Source: Desulfovibrio legallii
GTDB taxonomy: Bacteria > Desulfobacterota > Desulfovibrionia > Desulfovibrionales > Desulfovibrionaceae
NCBI RefSeq assembly: GCF_900102485.1
Contig: NZ_FNBX01000015.1
Location: 6,711-70,710 of the forward strand
Direction of reading: 5' to 3'
DNA: 64,000 nt
In this document: one piece after another, positions 8,031 through 18,288 of the stretch
Layout of the letters: each line of letters begins with the position of its first letter
How positions within the stretch are numbered: position 1 is the first letter of the stretch
Notes under the pieces: generated by a model
What the model saw: the letters and a program-made list of their open reading frames with translations, nothing else
What the model was told of the DNA's origin: nothing
Databases searched by the model: none
Position numbers and translations under genes: made by a program

Positions 8031-11000
8031 TCGGTTCGCTTATCCGCGCCTGCGTGCGCAACCGTTTTTTTGTGCTGCTGGGGGCGGTGCTGCTGGCCGC
8101 CTGGGGGGCCTGGGCCGTGTACCACACGCCCGTGGACGCGCTGCCTGACCTCTCGGATACCCAGGTCATCATCCGGACGTCCTATCCGGGCAAGGCCCCC
8201 CAGCTGGTGGAGGATCAGATCACCTATCCCCTGACCACGGCCATGCTTTCCGTGCCGGGGGCTACGAGCGTGCGGGGCTATTCCTCCTTCGGCGATTCTT
8301 ATGTTTACGTCATCTTTAACGACAATACGGACCTCTACTGGGCGCGCAGCCGCGTGCTGGAATATCTGAACCAGGTGCAGAGCCGCCTGCCCGACGGCGT
8401 GACGCCCTCTCTGGGGCCGGACGCCACGGGCATCGGCTGGATCTACGAATACGCCCTGGTGGACAAGAGCGGCAAGCACGACCTGGCCGAGCTGCGTTCC
8501 CTCCAGGACTGGATGCTCAAGTTTGAGCTGGCCGCCGTGCCCGGCGTGGCCGAAGTGGCTTCCGTGGGCGGCGTGGTCAGGGAATACCAGATCGTGGCGG
8601 ACCCGGTGAAGCTCGCCCAGTTCGGCATCCCCCTGAGCGCCATAGCCTCCGCCGTGACCAAGGCCAACCAGGAAGCGGGCGGCTCCGTCATTGAGCAGGC
8701 CGAGGCCGAATATATGGTTCGCGCGGGCGGCTATCTGAAAAGCCTGGAGGATTTTCGCAAAATAGTGCTCAAAACCGCGGCCGACGGCACGCCCGTCTAC
8801 CTGGAGCAGGTGGCGGCCGTCCGCCTGGGCCCGGAAATGCGCCGGGGCCTGGTGGAGCTCAACGGCCAGGGCGAGGTGGCCGGCGGCATTGTGCTGCTGC
8901 GTTCGGGCGAAAACGCCCGCGCGGTCATCGCCGCCGTGCGCGAAAAGCTGGCCGCGCTGCAAAAAAGCCTGCCGGAGGGGGTGGAAATCGTCACCACCTA
9001 CGACCGCAGCCAGCTCATCCAGCGCGCCGTGGACAACCTTACGGACAAGCTCAAGGAAGAATTCCTGGTGGTGGCCGTGGTCTGCGTGCTCTTTCTGCTG
9101 CACCTGCGCTCGGCCATGGTGGCCGTGCTGGCCCTGCCCCTGGCCCTCTGCGCCGCGTTCATCGTCATGTACTATCAGGGCATCAGCGCCAACATCATGT
9201 CCCTGGGCGGCATAGCCATTGCCGTGGGGGCCATGGTGGACGCCTCCGTGGTTATGGTGGAAAACGCGCACCGCAAACTGCGCCGCTGGGAGGACGCCTC
9301 GCCGGGCGAGACGCTGAGCGACGCGCAACGCTGGGAAATCATCACCGACGCGGCGGTGGAGCTGGGCCCGGCCCTGTTCGTAAGCCTGCTGATCATCACC
9401 CTCTCGTTCATCCCCGTCTTTGCTCTGGAGGGGCAAGAAGGCAAGATGTTCCGCCCCCTGGCCCTGACCAAGCTCTACGCCATGGGCGCTTCGGCCCTGC
9501 TTTCCGTAACGGTCATTCCCGTGCTCACGGGCCTCTGGGTGCGCGGCAGGATTCCTTCGGAAGAAAAAAACCCCATCAGCCGGTTCCTCATCCACCTGTA
9601 CAACCCGGCCATCCGCGCGGTTCTGCGCCGGCCCCGCCTTACCCTGGCCGTGGCCCTGCTGGCGCTGCTCTCCACGCTCTGGCCCCTTGCACGTCTGGGC
9701 GGCGAATTTCTGCCGCACATGGACGAGGGCGACCTGCTCTACATGCCCTCCACCCTGCCGGGCGTTTCCGTGGCTGAGGTGGGCCGCATTCTGCAGCTTA
9801 CGGATAAAATGATCAAAACCGTGCCGGAGGTGGACACGGTCTTCGGCAAGGCGGGCCGGGCCGAAACGGCCACGGACCCCGCGCCGGTGGAAATGCTGGA
9901 AACCACCATTCGCCTCAAGCCGCGCGAACAGTGGCGCAAAGGCATGACCATCGACAAAATCATTGAGGAACTGGACGCCGCCGTGCGCCTGCCGGGCATG
10001 GCCAACCTTTGGGTGCCGCCCATCCGCAACCGCATCGACATGACCTCCACCGGCGTCAAAAGCCCCATTGCCGTCAAGGTTTCCGGGGCGGACATGGCGC
10101 AGATCGACGCCACAGCCCTGCAGGTGCAGCATGTGGCGGCCGCGGTGCCCGGCGTGGTCTCCGCCCTGGCGGAAAGCCTTACGGGCGGGCGCTACGTGGA
10201 CGTGCGCGTCAACCGGGAACAGGCCGCCCGCTTTGGCATGAACGTGGCGGATGTGCAGCTCTTCATTTCTTCCGCCGTGGGCGGGGAAAAGATCGGCGAA
10301 ACAGTGGAAGGCGTGGCCCGCTACCCCATCAACCTGCGCTACCCCCAGCAGTACCGGGACAGCGTGCCCGCCCTGCGCAGCCTGCCCGTGCTCACGCCTT
10401 CCGGGGAGCAGATTACCCTGGGCGACGTGGCGGACGTGCGCATGGCTTCCGGCCCCACCATGCTCAAGAGCGAGCAGGCGCGCCTGGCCGGCTGGGTGTA
10501 CATAGACGCGCGCGGGCGGGACATGGTTTCGGTGGTGCGCGACCTGGACAAGGCCATCCGGGAGCAGATCCAACTGCCCGCCGGGGTGAGCGTCTCCTTC
10601 ACCGGCCAGTACGCCATGCTGGAGCGGGCCACGGAGCGGCTGAGCCTTATGGTGCCCGCCACGTTGCTGATCATCTTCCTGCTGCTCTATATGGAGTTCA
10701 GGAGCGTGAGCGAATCCCTGCTCATTATGCTCTGCCTGCCGTTCTCACTGGTGGGCGGGGTGTGGTTTATGTACCTTATGGGCTATGCCCTCTCCGTGGC
10801 CACGGGGGTGGGCTACATTGCCCTGGCCGGGCTGGCCGCGGAATTCGGGGTGGTTATGCTCATCTACATCAAGCACGCCGTGGCGGAGCGCCCGGCCCTG
10901 GCTTCGCCCCAGACGGCCACCGCGGCGGAGCTGGACGCCGCCATCCACGACGGCGCGGTGCTGCGCGTGCGGCCCAAGGCCATGACCGCCGTGACCACCG

Positions 11001-11185
11001 TGGCGGGCCTGCTGCCCATCTTCTGGACGGCGGGCACGGGCTCGGAGATCATGACGCGCATCGCCGCGCCCATGTTCGGCGGCATGATCAGCGCGGCGGC
11101 TCTGTCCATGTTCATTCTGCCCGCAGCCTACAAACTGCTGCTGGCGCGCCGCCTGCTGCCGCGGGGCAAAGGCCCGGTGGCGTAA
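8027..11185 (+). CDS. cusA: Heavy-metal RND efflux pump, inner membrane (CusA-like)
   Basis: The proton-driven transporter (1052 aa) expels Cu(I)/Ag(I) or related cations from periplasm and cytoplasm. It matches the HME-RND family in length and layout: 12 transmembrane helices and two large periplasmic loops. The N-terminus [18 protein letters not shown] is typical, as are [15 protein letters not shown], the TM4 stretch ending [15 protein letters not shown] and [16 protein letters not shown]. The TM4 Asp (GAMVDASV) marks the HME subclass that takes monovalent or divalent metals. It is the last gene before the terminator at 11214-11250. CusF and the WPAMTM motif upstream favour copper/silver over Co/Zn/Cd. 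Confidence 0.95.
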   Translation: MIGSLIRACVRNRFFVLLGAVLLAAWGAWAVYHTPVDALPDLSDTQVIIRTSYPGKAPQLVEDQITYPLTTAMLSVPGATSVRGYSSFGDSYVYVIFNDNTDLYWARSRVLEYLNQVQSRLPDGVTPSLGPDATGIGWIYEYALVDKSGKHDLAELRSLQDWMLKFELAAVPGVAEVASVGGVVREYQIVADPVKLAQFGIPLSAIASAVTKANQEAGGSVIEQAEAEYMVRAGGYLKSLEDFRKIVLKTAADGTPVYLEQVAAVRLGPEMRRGLVELNGQGEVAGGIVLLRSGENARAVIAAVREKLAALQKSLPEGVEIVTTYDRSQLIQRAVDNLTDKLKEEFLVVAVVCVLFLLHLRSAMVAVLALPLALCAAFIVMYYQGISANIMSLGGIAIAVGAMVDASVVMVENAHRKLRRWEDASPGETLSDAQRWEIITDAAVELGPALFVSLLIITLSFIPVFALEGQEGKMFRPLALTKLYAMGASALLSVTVIPVLTGLWVRGRIPSEEKNPISRFLIHLYNPAIRAVLRRPRLTLAVALLALLSTLWPLARLGGEFLPHMDEGDLLYMPSTLPGVSVAEVGRILQLTDKMIKTVPEVDTVFGKAGRAETATDPAPVEMLETTIRLKPREQWRKGMTIDKIIEELDAAVRLPGMANLWVPPIRNRIDMTSTGVKSPIAVKVSGADMAQIDATALQVQHVAAAVPGVVSALAESLTGGRYVDVRVNREQAARFGMNVADVQLFISSAVGGEKIGETVEGVARYPINLRYPQQYRDSVPALRSLPVLTPSGEQITLGDVADVRMASGPTMLKSEQARLAGWVYIDARGRDMVSVVRDLDKAIREQIQLPAGVSVSFTGQYAMLERATERLSLMVPATLLIIFLLLYMEFRSVSESLLIMLCLPFSLVGGVWFMYLMGYALSVATGVGYIALAGLAAEFGVVMLIYIKHAVAERPALASPQTATAAELDAAIHDGAVLRVRPKAMTAVTTVAGLLPIFWTAGTGSEIMTRIAAPMFGGMISAAALSMFILPAAYKLLLARRLLPRGKGPVA

Positions 11186-11213
11186 GCCCCCTGCGGCAAA
11201 CGGCGCGGTGAAC

Positions 11214-11250
11214 AAAAAAGGCCGGGGAACCTTCGGGTTTCCCGGCCTTT
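11214..11250 (+). terminator. Rho-independent terminator after cusA
   Basis: The stem GGCCGGGGAACC/GGTTTCCCGGCC has a TTCG tetraloop, is flanked by an A-run on the left and CTTT on the right, and lies 29 bp past the cusA stop. The flanking A and T runs could make it bidirectional. Confidence 0.85.
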
Positions 11251-11296
11251 GCGGCGTAATAACGCAGCCGCCGCGGCGCTGCAGCTTCTTGACGCC

Positions 11297-11440
11297 GCCC
11301 CTAGGGCGTTGCAACTTTGAAATGCCCTAGGGGCTTGTGCGGGCAGACTTCCGCCGTGCAGGCGTAAGCGCACTGTATTTGCGCTGGCAAGCGCCGAAGC
11401 GAGCGTGCCGCAAACTTTGCGCATGCCTGTTCTCAAAGAG
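11297..11440 (+). repeat. Intergenic dispersed repeat, copy A
   Basis: It shares blocks with copies B (16509-16641, inverted) and C (29508-29680): TGCAACTTTGAAATG (11310-11324), GTGCAGGCGTAAGCGCA, a GCGC-GGC-AGCGCCG segment and ATGCCTGTTCTCA near 11422-11435. Copy A has a perfect 11-bp inverted repeat GCCCCTAGGGC (11297-11307)/GCCCTAGGGGC (11324-11334). A 15-bp near-direct repeat (GCTGCAGCTTCTTGA at 11278-11292, GCTACAGCTTCTTGA at 11458-11472, one mismatch) brackets it. The second half of that pair is the 3' end of the flavodoxin gene. Confidence 0.7.
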
Positions 11441-11458
11441 AAGCTGCTCTCCTGGCGG

Positions 11459-11957
<499 letters not shown>

Positions 11958-12096
11958 AAGAGAGGTAAGGGGCATCGGCCTTGGTGTCAAGAGACTTTTT
12001 GGAGGGGCGGCAAGGGGCCAGGAAGCCCGGCGGCAGGCCCAGGCGCGGGCGTGGGGCGCGTCCCGTCCGGCGCGGGCGGGGCGGATAGGAAGGAGG

Positions 12097-12777
12097 CTAA
12101 AAATCCAGCTTGAACTGCATGCCCAGCCCCAGCTGGGATTCGGGCTGGTGGCTTGCGCTGCCCGGCCGTTCGCGCTGCTCGTTTTTGAGGATGAGCTCTG
12201 GCCCCACGCCGATGCTCAGGTCTTCGGAGGGGGCCATATCCGCGTAGGCGCGGACCACATGGCGGCTTTCCATGGGCAGATTTTCGTCCGGGGCGGTGTT
12301 CTGGGCAGGGGTGGATTCGCGCCAGGAGGAGCTTTCGTCCGCCACATGCACGTTCATGCCACCGCGCTCTTTTTCCTTCCGTCCGGCCTTCTCCAGAGCG
12401 GAATTGATGCCCGTGGCCGTATTGACGCCGCCGTTTTCCCTGCCCACAGCCCGTTGCTGCAGGTTTTGGGAGGGCAGGCCTTTTTGCCAGGCGCTGCGGC
12501 TGGAATCGGCCGGGCCAAAGGCCCAGGGGCGGGCGTGCAGCCCTTTGGCCCCGGCGGTATGCGGGGCGGTCTTGCCGGATTTTTCGTGGGGCTTGGCGGT
12601 CGCGGCCGCGTTCGGTCGATGGGGCTGGGCCGCCGCGGCTTTGGGCCGCGAGCCGTTAGGGACGGCTGCGGCGGCTTTTTCGGGCGCGGCGCGCGGCGGC
12701 TGGTCCGCAACGGTCTGGGCCGCCGCAGGGGCGGCAGCAAGCAGGCAGCAGAGCAGGAAAAAGGACAGTCTGACCAT
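12097..12777 (-). CDS. Secreted Ala/Pro-rich hypothetical protein
   Basis: Family not recognised. The 226-aa product starts MVRLSFFLLCCLLAAAP and has a clear Sec signal peptide ending AAAQ. The mature N-terminal half is low-complexity Ala/Pro/His/Lys. The C-terminal ~70 residues are more ordered (SRHVVRAYADMAPSEDLSIG, GVGPELIL) and end LGLGMQFKLDF, a last beta-strand with terminal Phe as in outer-membrane proteins. An outer-membrane or periplasmic location is inferred from that ending only. The frame is open further upstream, but ATG 12777 is the only start that gives a signal peptide at the N-terminus. rlpA lies 115 bp upstream on the same strand. Confidence 0.6.
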   Translation of the reverse strand: MVRLSFFLLCCLLAAAPAAAQTVADQPPRAAPEKAAAAVPNGSRPKAAAAQPHRPNAAATAKPHEKSGKTAPHTAGAKGLHARPWAFGPADSSRSAWQKGLPSQNLQQRAVGRENGGVNTATGINSALEKAGRKEKERGGMNVHVADESSSWRESTPAQNTAPDENLPMESRHVVRAYADMAPSEDLSIGVGPELILKNEQRERPGSASHQPESQLGLGMQFKLDF

Positions 12778-12892
12778 AGGCGCTCGTGTAGGCGGGGGCA
12801 GATCCCCCTGTAAAGCGCAGCCCGCAGTCCGCGGCAACAGCCTGAAGGTCCGGGGCGGGCGGGCCCGCAAAGGGCTGGAAGCCCCGGCGGCG

Positions 12893-13660
12893 TCAGTGCT
12901 TGTCCGCGCTGCCCAGCACCACTATGGCTTCGGGGTGGACCTGACGCACGGCTTCGTGCATGGCGGCGGCGTCGGCAAAAGCGCGATAGGGGCCCAGGGT
13001 TTCGTCGCCCATGGCGGCCTTGTAGCGCACATAATAGGCTTTGTCCGGGCTCAGGGGGGTGCCGCTTTCGTCGCTGACCACTTCCAGGGCCACGCGGCCC
13101 ACGCCCCGGTCGTCAAAATCAAGCTGCTTGGCCGCGGCGTAAGAAAGATCGATAATCCGGCCGCGCACAAAGGGGCCGCGGTCCGTCACGCAGACCATAA
13201 CGCTTTTGCCGTTTTCCTGGTCCGTAACGCGCACTACGGTGCCCATGGGCAGGGTGCGGTGGGCCGCGGTAAAGGTGTACATATCGTAGCTGAGGCCGCT
13301 GGCTGTGGGGCCGCCGTGAAAATCGCGGCCGTACCAGGAGGCCTTGCCGGTCATAATTTCGCTTTCCTGGGCGCGGCGCAGCCATATCTCGCGGCTGTCC
13401 ACGCTTTCACGCCCGCCGCGGACCTTTATTCTGTCGGTCTTGCGTGGCGATTTCTGCTTTTTGACAGAAGTTTTTTTGGCCTTGGACGTGGTTTTGCGCG
13501 TCTGTTTGGCGGCGGCGGACTTTTGGGCGGCCTTGGAGGAAGCGGAGACTTTTTTGGCGGAAGCATCGCTGGGGGAAGCCGCGTCGGCCTTCAGGGGGGC
13601 GACCAGGAGCATACAGGCTGCCAGGACCGCCGGCACGAAAAGCCAGCGTGAATACTGCAT
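12893..13660 (-). CDS. rlpA: RlpA-like septal-ring/peptidoglycan protein
   Basis: Proteins of this family bind, and some cleave, denuded glycan strands at division sites. The 255-aa chain starts MQYSRWLFVP, with a signal region that holds both a possible lipobox (VLAAC) and a signal-peptidase-I site (ADAAS). Next come a very Lys/Ser/Ala-rich spacer (about 35-95), then a double-psi beta-barrel (about 120-205) with GKASWYGRDFHGGPTASG, VTDRGPFVRGR and IDLSYAAAKQL. A C-terminal region (about 210-255) looks like a divergent SPOR/peptidoglycan-binding module. AAAGGA sits 6 nt before ATG 13660; two codons upstream another ATG lacks spacing. Transcription probably starts at the promoter 13815-13844, giving a ~150-nt leader. 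Confidence 0.88.
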   Translation of the reverse strand: MQYSRWLFVPAVLAACMLLVAPLKADAASPSDASAKKVSASSKAAQKSAAAKQTRKTTSKAKKTSVKKQKSPRKTDRIKVRGGRESVDSREIWLRRAQESEIMTGKASWYGRDFHGGPTASGLSYDMYTFTAAHRTLPMGTVVRVTDQENGKSVMVCVTDRGPFVRGRIIDLSYAAAKQLDFDDRGVGRVALEVVSDESGTPLSPDKAYYVRYKAAMGDETLGPYRAFADAAAMHEAVRQVHPEAIVVLGSADKH

Positions 13661-13814
13661 GACCATTCCTTTGTTGCTGTTCGAGGCTGGCCGGCGGAAT
13701 TGCCGGACGGACCGCGCCCGCGGCCCTGACCCCAGAAACCTTCCTTTGGCGGCGGCTGCGTCCTTGCGTGCCGTTCCGCCGGTTTCCCCGGGGAATGCCT
13801 TTTCTGTTGCATCA

Positions 13815-13844
13815 AGCATACCGTAGCGGAATAGTCTGTGTCAA
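13815..13844 (-). promoter_or_regulatory. Sigma-70-like promoter for rlpA
   Basis: On the minus strand TTGACA (13839-13844) is followed after 18 nt by TATGCT (13815-13820). It sits in an AT-richer patch of the 332-bp gap 13661-13992 and predicts a 5' leader of about 145-150 nt. Confidence 0.6.
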
Positions 13845-13930
13845 ACCGAGAAAACTTTTTTATTTCAGTATATTATCACGACGTTTTTTCTAAACAAAGT
13901 CAAGAGGTGGCCACCGTCGGCCCTGTGACG

Positions 13931-13975
13931 CCGGGGCGCGTCCACGTTCCGCCAGTGCGAAGGGACGCGCCCCGG
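13931..13975 (-). other. Perfect 13-bp inverted repeat downstream of yedF
   Basis: CCGGGGCGCGTCC (13931-13943) and GGACGCGCCCCGG (13963-13975) can form a very stable hairpin with a 19-nt loop, 17 bp past the yedF stop. No T-run follows on the minus strand, so it may be a Rho-assisted terminator or an mRNA 3'-end stabiliser. Confidence 0.5.
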
Positions 13976-13992
13976 CCGGTTGCGCGCGGAGC

Positions 13993-14598
13993 TCAGGGAC
14001 GAAGGATTTTGTCCGCCAGGTCGAGGCTGGTGACGATATCCAGCATATTGGAGGTTTCACCCACGGCCTTGGCTTCCAGCAGGCCGTAGTGGGCAAGGCA
14101 GGTGCCGCAGACCAGCACGGAAACCCCGGCAGCGGCCAGGCGCTGGAGGGCCTCCAGGGCCGGGCCGGGCGCGGCGGCCAGGGTAACGCCGCCGTTGATG
14201 AGGATAACGCGCCAGAGGCGGGGGCCCAGCTCCGGCAGGGTAGCCAGAAAGTTGGCCATGAGCTTGGCGCCCAGGCCTTCGTCGCCCCGGCCCAGGGTGG
14301 GGGTGGTGATGAGGACCAGGGTGCGCTGGCCGTCTTGCCCCTGAGGGGCGGGACAAGGCGCGGCGTCGGCGGCCGGCGCGGCCTTTGCTCCGGCGCGGGC
14401 CTCAAGGCTCCAGCAGGCCGGGCCCTCCTGGCTCACGCGCACGTCAAAACCCTGACCGTGCAGAAAGCGCCGCACGTTGTCCACGGCTGGTTCGTTGTCC
14501 ACCAGGATGCGCAGCTCCCGCGCGCCGGCCCGCAGCAGGTCGCGGCAGCGCACCACGGGCAGGGGGCAGGCCAGGCCGCGAAAATCGGCTGTTTCCAT
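13993..14598 (-). CDS. yedF: YedF-like protein (TusA/SirA domain fused to DsrE-like domain)
   Basis: The 201-aa protein joins a TusA-like sulfur-carrier domain (about 1-72) to a DsrE/F-like domain (about 90-200). The first has FRGLACPLPVVRCRDLL, where CPxP is the signature and the Cys can carry persulfide or selenide. The second has NGGVTL and a conserved Cys pair VCGTCLAHYG. This architecture is annotated as the selenium-metabolism protein YedF in anaerobes. No selD, selA or tRNA-Sec is in the window, so a selenium role rests on family only. GGAGGAGCT precedes ATG 14598. It is divergent from the chemoreceptor gene. Confidence 0.88.
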   Translation of the reverse strand: METADFRGLACPLPVVRCRDLLRAGARELRILVDNEPAVDNVRRFLHGQGFDVRVSQEGPACWSLEARAGAKAAPAADAAPCPAPQGQDGQRTLVLITTPTLGRGDEGLGAKLMANFLATLPELGPRLWRVILINGGVTLAAAPGPALEALQRLAAAGVSVLVCGTCLAHYGLLEAKAVGETSNMLDIVTSLDLADKILRP

Positions 14599-14660
14599 AG
14601 CTCCTCCAGAGCGTCCGGCGCGGGCGGGCCGCGTCGGTTTCGGTTTACACGTCGCCCCCT

Positions 14661-14687
14661 TAAGAATAGGGTTGAAAGCGTCGATAA
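14661..14687 (+). promoter_or_regulatory. Sigma-28 (FliA)-like promoter for the hemerythrin chemoreceptor
   Basis: TAAGAATA (14661-14668), an 11-nt spacer and GTCGATAA (14680-14687) resemble TAAAGTTT-N11-GCCGATAA. The -10 matches 7 of 8 and the spacing is exact; the -35 is only partly matched. Chemoreceptor genes are common FliA targets. Confidence 0.55.
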
Positions 14688-14807
14688 GCAAGCAAGGGCG
14701 TTCTGCGCCTGACGCGCTCCGGCGGCACAGGCCGGCGGCAACGGATCCGGGCAGGGCGCGGCGTCTCGCGTTGCGCCGCGGCTGTTCCTAACACAAGGCA
14801 GGCTGGT

Positions 14808-16502
14808 ATGGGTATTGGATTGCAGGTGCTGATATTGGTGGTTCTGGGCGGTCTGACCGCCTATGCGGGCCTGGGAGGGGATACGCTGATTTTTGTGGGC
14901 CTGGCGGCGCTCTGCGCTCTGGCCGACGCGGCCCTGTGGCTGCAGGCCCGCGCCAGGAACAAAGAGCTTTACGACTACACGGGCACGCTCATTGAAGAGG
15001 GCGACAACGCCCTGCACGGGGACGCCGCGCAGCGCGCCCTGCACTGCCTGCAGCGCCTGCGCGAGGCCGCGGCCAGAGAGCCGGAGGACAGCGCCGCCCT
15101 TACGGATCTGCGGGACGAAAACGCGCGGCTCAAAAGCCGGATCGCGGCCCTGGAGGCGGAGGAGGAAGCCCTGCGGGCCAAAAACGAGCGCGGGGCCATG
15201 GTGCTGCACAAGGCCCATACGGTGTGCAACAAGCTCTCCGAGGAGGTGCGCGGCCTTTCCCGCCTGATCACGAACGTGAACAAGGGCGTGGAGGTGCAGC
15301 GCGACCACCTGGCCGAAACGGCCCAGGCCATGGAACGGGTGGCCGCCACGGCCAGCGAGGCCTCCGTCAAGGTGCGCGGCCTTTCGGACAGCGCCCAGAG
15401 CTCCAGCGCCAGCGCAGCCACGGGCGAGCGCGAGGTGGAGGGCTCCGTGGCCTCCATCGAGCGGGTCAAGGACACCATCGTGCAGCTCAAGGAGGCCATG
15501 GCCGGGCTGGGCGACAAAGCCAGCAACATCGGCCAGGTCATGACGGTCATCAACGAAGTGGCGGACCAGACCAACCTGCTGGCCCTCAATGCGGCCATTG
15601 AGGCCGCTCGCGCGGGCGAGGCCGGACGCGGCTTTGCCGTGGTGGCCGACGAGGTGCGCAAACTGGCGGAAAAGACCATGGGCGCCACCAAGGAAGTGGA
15701 AGAGGCCGTGCGGGCCATCCAGGACGAGACCCGCCGCAACGTGCTTACGGTGGACAGGGCCGCCCAGCTCAGCGTGGACGGGGCGGAACAGGCCACGCGG
15801 GCGGGCAACTTCATGCGCGACATCATCCACGCCATGACGGAGACGGCCGGGAGCCTGCAGGTCATTGCCGACAACGCGGCGGCGCAGTCCGAGAACAGCG
15901 CGGGCACCAACGGCGCGCTGGAGGAAATCCGCAACGTGGCCGAAAACACGGCCACGGCCATGGAAAACTTTACCGCAGCCCTGCTTACCTTCCAGAGCGG
16001 CATGGAAGAGCTGGACATGATCGTCAACGCCCTGGTTTCGGGCGATTACGACCAAGCCGTCACGGACCAGTTTGTGCAGTGGACACCCAAGCTGGACCTG
16101 CACGTGCCGCAGGTGGACCGCCAGCACCGCCTGCTGGTGGGCTACATCAACGAGCTTTACGAGGCTATGGTCCACAACCGCACCAGCGAGGAGCTCCAGG
16201 CCATTGTCAAAAAGCTGCGCGACTATACGGCCACCCACTTCAGCGACGAAGAAAAGCTCTTTGGCCCCACCAAATACCTGGGCACCCAGGAGCACATCAA
16301 GATCCACAAGAAGTTTGTGGCCAAGCTGGACGAGGTGGAAAAAGAGCTCCGGAGCGGCACGGCCACGGTGAGCATGGACCTGCTCACCTTCCTCAAGGAC
16401 TGGCTGGTGCAGCACATTATGGGCACAGACCCCACCTATGTGCCCTACCTGCCGCCCAAGGACAAGGAGCCCGAAGCGGACGTCAAGGACAACGGCTTTT
16501 AG
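14808..16502 (+). CDS. Methyl-accepting chemotaxis protein with C-terminal bacteriohemerythrin domain
   Basis: This chemoreceptor (564 aa) signals through CheA/CheW to the flagella. Two N-terminal hydrophobic segments (about 3-24 and 27-45) have almost no periplasmic loop, so sensing must be cytoplasmic. A long coiled coil (about 95-240) leads to the conserved MCP hairpin tip [19 protein letters not shown] (about 250-270). A bacteriohemerythrin domain at the C-terminus (about 425-545) shows the di-iron ligand pattern: H in [28 protein letters not shown] and [10 protein letters not shown]. Desulfovibrio DcrH is the known precedent, binding O2 reversibly for aerotaxis. Unlike DcrH, no large periplasmic domain is present. 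AAGGCAGG precedes the ATG. Confidence 0.94.
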   Translation: MGIGLQVLILVVLGGLTAYAGLGGDTLIFVGLAALCALADAALWLQARARNKELYDYTGTLIEEGDNALHGDAAQRALHCLQRLREAAAREPEDSAALTDLRDENARLKSRIAALEAEEEALRAKNERGAMVLHKAHTVCNKLSEEVRGLSRLITNVNKGVEVQRDHLAETAQAMERVAATASEASVKVRGLSDSAQSSSASAATGEREVEGSVASIERVKDTIVQLKEAMAGLGDKASNIGQVMTVINEVADQTNLLALNAAIEAARAGEAGRGFAVVADEVRKLAEKTMGATKEVEEAVRAIQDETRRNVLTVDRAAQLSVDGAEQATRAGNFMRDIIHAMTETAGSLQVIADNAAAQSENSAGTNGALEEIRNVAENTATAMENFTAALLTFQSGMEELDMIVNALVSGDYDQAVTDQFVQWTPKLDLHVPQVDRQHRLLVGYINELYEAMVHNRTSEELQAIVKKLRDYTATHFSDEEKLFGPTKYLGTQEHIKIHKKFVAKLDEVEKELRSGTATVSMDLLTFLKDWLVQHIMGTDPTYVPYLPPKDKEPEADVKDNGF

Positions 16503-16508
16503 GGCAGA

Positions 16509-16641
16509 TTAACTTTGAGAATATGCATTCTCAAAGTTTAAGGTACGCGCGTTTCGGCGCTTGCCGGCGCGAATGCATTGCGCTGGGGCGCGCCGGGGCG
16601 CGCTCCTTGCCGGCCCTTGAGGACGTCCCTTTTCAAGGGCG
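16509..16641 (-). repeat. Intergenic dispersed repeat, copy B (inverted orientation)
   Basis: It opens with a perfect 12-bp inverted repeat AACTTTGAGAAT (16511-16522)/ATTCTCAAAGTT (16527-16538). Read on the minus strand it aligns with copies A and C through the GAGAA-GCATTC-CAAAG-TT-GG-ACGC and GGCGCTTGCC blocks. A second hairpin CCCTTGA/TCAAGGG (16614-16620, 16633-16639) matches the end hairpin of copy C. It starts 7 bp after the chemoreceptor stop, so it may double as its 3' structure. Confidence 0.65.
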
Positions 16642-16731
16642 ATAGGCGCTCCAGGCCTTTCCGCCGCAAAAAGCCCCGACGGCGGCGCGGGCAGGCGGCC
16701 ATCCGGGCGCTTCAGGCGTCCAGGCCCGGCC

Positions 16732-18288
16732 CTATGCGGCGCCGTGTTTTTTGAGCAGTTCGTACCAGTGCCCGCGCGAAACTCCGGCCACGGCCGCGGC
16801 CTTGCGGGCGTCGCCCCCGCATTGGCTCCAGAGGCGACGCACATAGGCCGCCTCGGCCTGGCGCTTCCATCCGCGCAGGTCGGGCAGGGGGGCGTCGCCT
16901 TCCGGCCAGGTTGCGGCCTGCGGCGCTGCAGGCGCATCCCTGGCGGCCGGGGGGGCTGGGGGCGCGAAGGGGGCGGGCCCCTGCGCCCAGGCCTCCCTTG
17001 TCGGTCTGCCCGCGTCCTGGCCCCGGCTGAGCCCGCCGGCTGCCGGTTCCCAGCGTTCCGGCTTTCCTGGTTCCGGGCCGCTGGCGCAGGGCTGCGCCGT
17101 CCGCTCCACCCCGCCCAGACGGCGGCGCGCCGCATCCACCCGCACGCTGGTGGGCAGGTGGGCGGGCAGCAGTACGTCCGCCTTGCCGGCGGCCAGGCAG
17201 GCGCGCTCCAGGCAGTGGATGAGCTCCCGCACATTGCCCGGCCAGGGGTAATCCAGCAGAATATCCATCAAGGGCTGCGCCAGGCTCTTTTCCGGCAGGT
17301 CGTTGCGCAGGCAGAAGCGCATTGCCGCCTGCCGGGCCAGGGCCGGGATTTCGTCCCGCCGACGGCGCAGGGGCGGAATGCGGATGGTCATGCCCTGGAG
17401 CCGGTAAAGCAGGTCCGCCCGGAAGCGCCCTTCCTTCACCATAACGTCCAGATCGCGGTTGGTGGCCGCCACCAGGCGAAAGTCGCTCTCCACCTCGCGC
17501 AGCTCGCCTACGGGCCGGAAGCGCCGTTGTTCCAGAGCGCGCAGAAAGGCCCCTTGCACGGCCAGGGGCAGGTCGCCCACCTCGTCCAGAAACAGGGTGC
17601 CCTTGTCCGCCGCCAGCAGGAGCCCCTCCCGCGCTCTGTCCGCACCGGTAAAGGCCCCCCGGCTGTGGCCGAACAAATGGCTCTCCACCAGGGTGTCGGG
17701 CAGGGAGGCGCAGTCCACCGTCACCAGCGGCCGCGCTGCGCGCGGGCTGTTGCGGTAGAGCGCCTTGGCGAAGACTTCCTTGCCCACGCCCGTTTCCCCC
17801 AGCAGCAGCACGTTGACCTCGCTGCGCGCCGCCTGGCCCAGCAGCTTGAGGGCGCGGCTCATTTCCGCCCCGGCCCCGGCAATGTGCCCGCTGTCCAGCA
17901 GCAGGGCCTCGGGCGCGGGGTTGCGCTGCTGCCGGAAGGCCAGCACCTGCCGCAGGCACTGCTCTATATCCCGCACGCGCAGGGGCTTGCACAAAAACTC
18001 CCAGGCCCCGGAACGCAGGGCCGCCTCCACCGCGTCGCCGTCCCCGTGCCCGGTGACGATGATCACGTCCGGGCGGCCCGGCAGGTGCGCAAAGTCGTTC
18101 TGGCGCTCCAGGCCGTTGCCGTCCGGCAGCCAGACGTCCAGCAGCACCACGTCCGCCCCGGCGCGGCCCAGCTCCAGGCCCGCGGCCAGGTCCGCCGCGG
18201 TTGCGGCCGTGTGCCCCAGCCGCGCGCAGGCCTCTGTGGCCATGGTGCGCATGAGGGCTTCGTCGTCAACGATCAGGATGCGGGCCAT
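16732..18288 (-). CDS. Sigma-54-dependent response regulator (NtrC family)
   Basis: A receiver-AAA+-HTH activator of 518 aa. The receiver (about 1-120) begins MARILIVDDEA, with the phospho-acceptor Asp in VVLLDVWLPDG and the conserved Lys in LCKPL. The AAA+ domain (about 140-370) has Walker A GETGVGKE, the sigma-54 contact loop GAFTGA intact and Walker B LFLDEVGDL. A ~100-residue Pro/Ala/Gly-rich linker is unusually long. The C-terminal Fis-type HTH is AAAVAGVSRGHWYELLKKHG. It overlaps the upstream kinase gene by 16 nt and so forms a two-component pair with it. Targets are most likely the divergent nrfHA genes; that is inference from position. Confidence 0.93.
   Translation of the reverse strand: MARILIVDDEALMRTMATEACARLGHTAATAADLAAGLELGRAGADVVLLDVWLPDGNGLERQNDFAHLPGRPDVIIVTGHGDGDAVEAALRSGAWEFLCKPLRVRDIEQCLRQVLAFRQQRNPAPEALLLDSGHIAGAGAEMSRALKLLGQAARSEVNVLLLGETGVGKEVFAKALYRNSPRAARPLVTVDCASLPDTLVESHLFGHSRGAFTGADRAREGLLLAADKGTLFLDEVGDLPLAVQGAFLRALEQRRFRPVGELREVESDFRLVAATNRDLDVMVKEGRFRADLLYRLQGMTIRIPPLRRRRDEIPALARQAAMRFCLRNDLPEKSLAQPLMDILLDYPWPGNVRELIHCLERACLAAGKADVLLPAHLPTSVRVDAARRRLGGVERTAQPCASGPEPGKPERWEPAAGGLSRGQDAGRPTREAWAQGPAPFAPPAPPAARDAPAAPQAATWPEGDAPLPDLRGWKRQAEAAYVRRLWSQCGGDARKAAAVAGVSRGHWYELLKKHGAA

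Noticed and set aside
7988..10573. 861-codon minus-strand frame opposite cusA
   Set aside because: Shadow of a well-conserved RND pump; low-complexity His/Gly content.
13993..14598. Part of a selenium-incorporation locus
   Set aside because: YedF alone is present; no selA, selB, selD or tRNA-Sec nearby.
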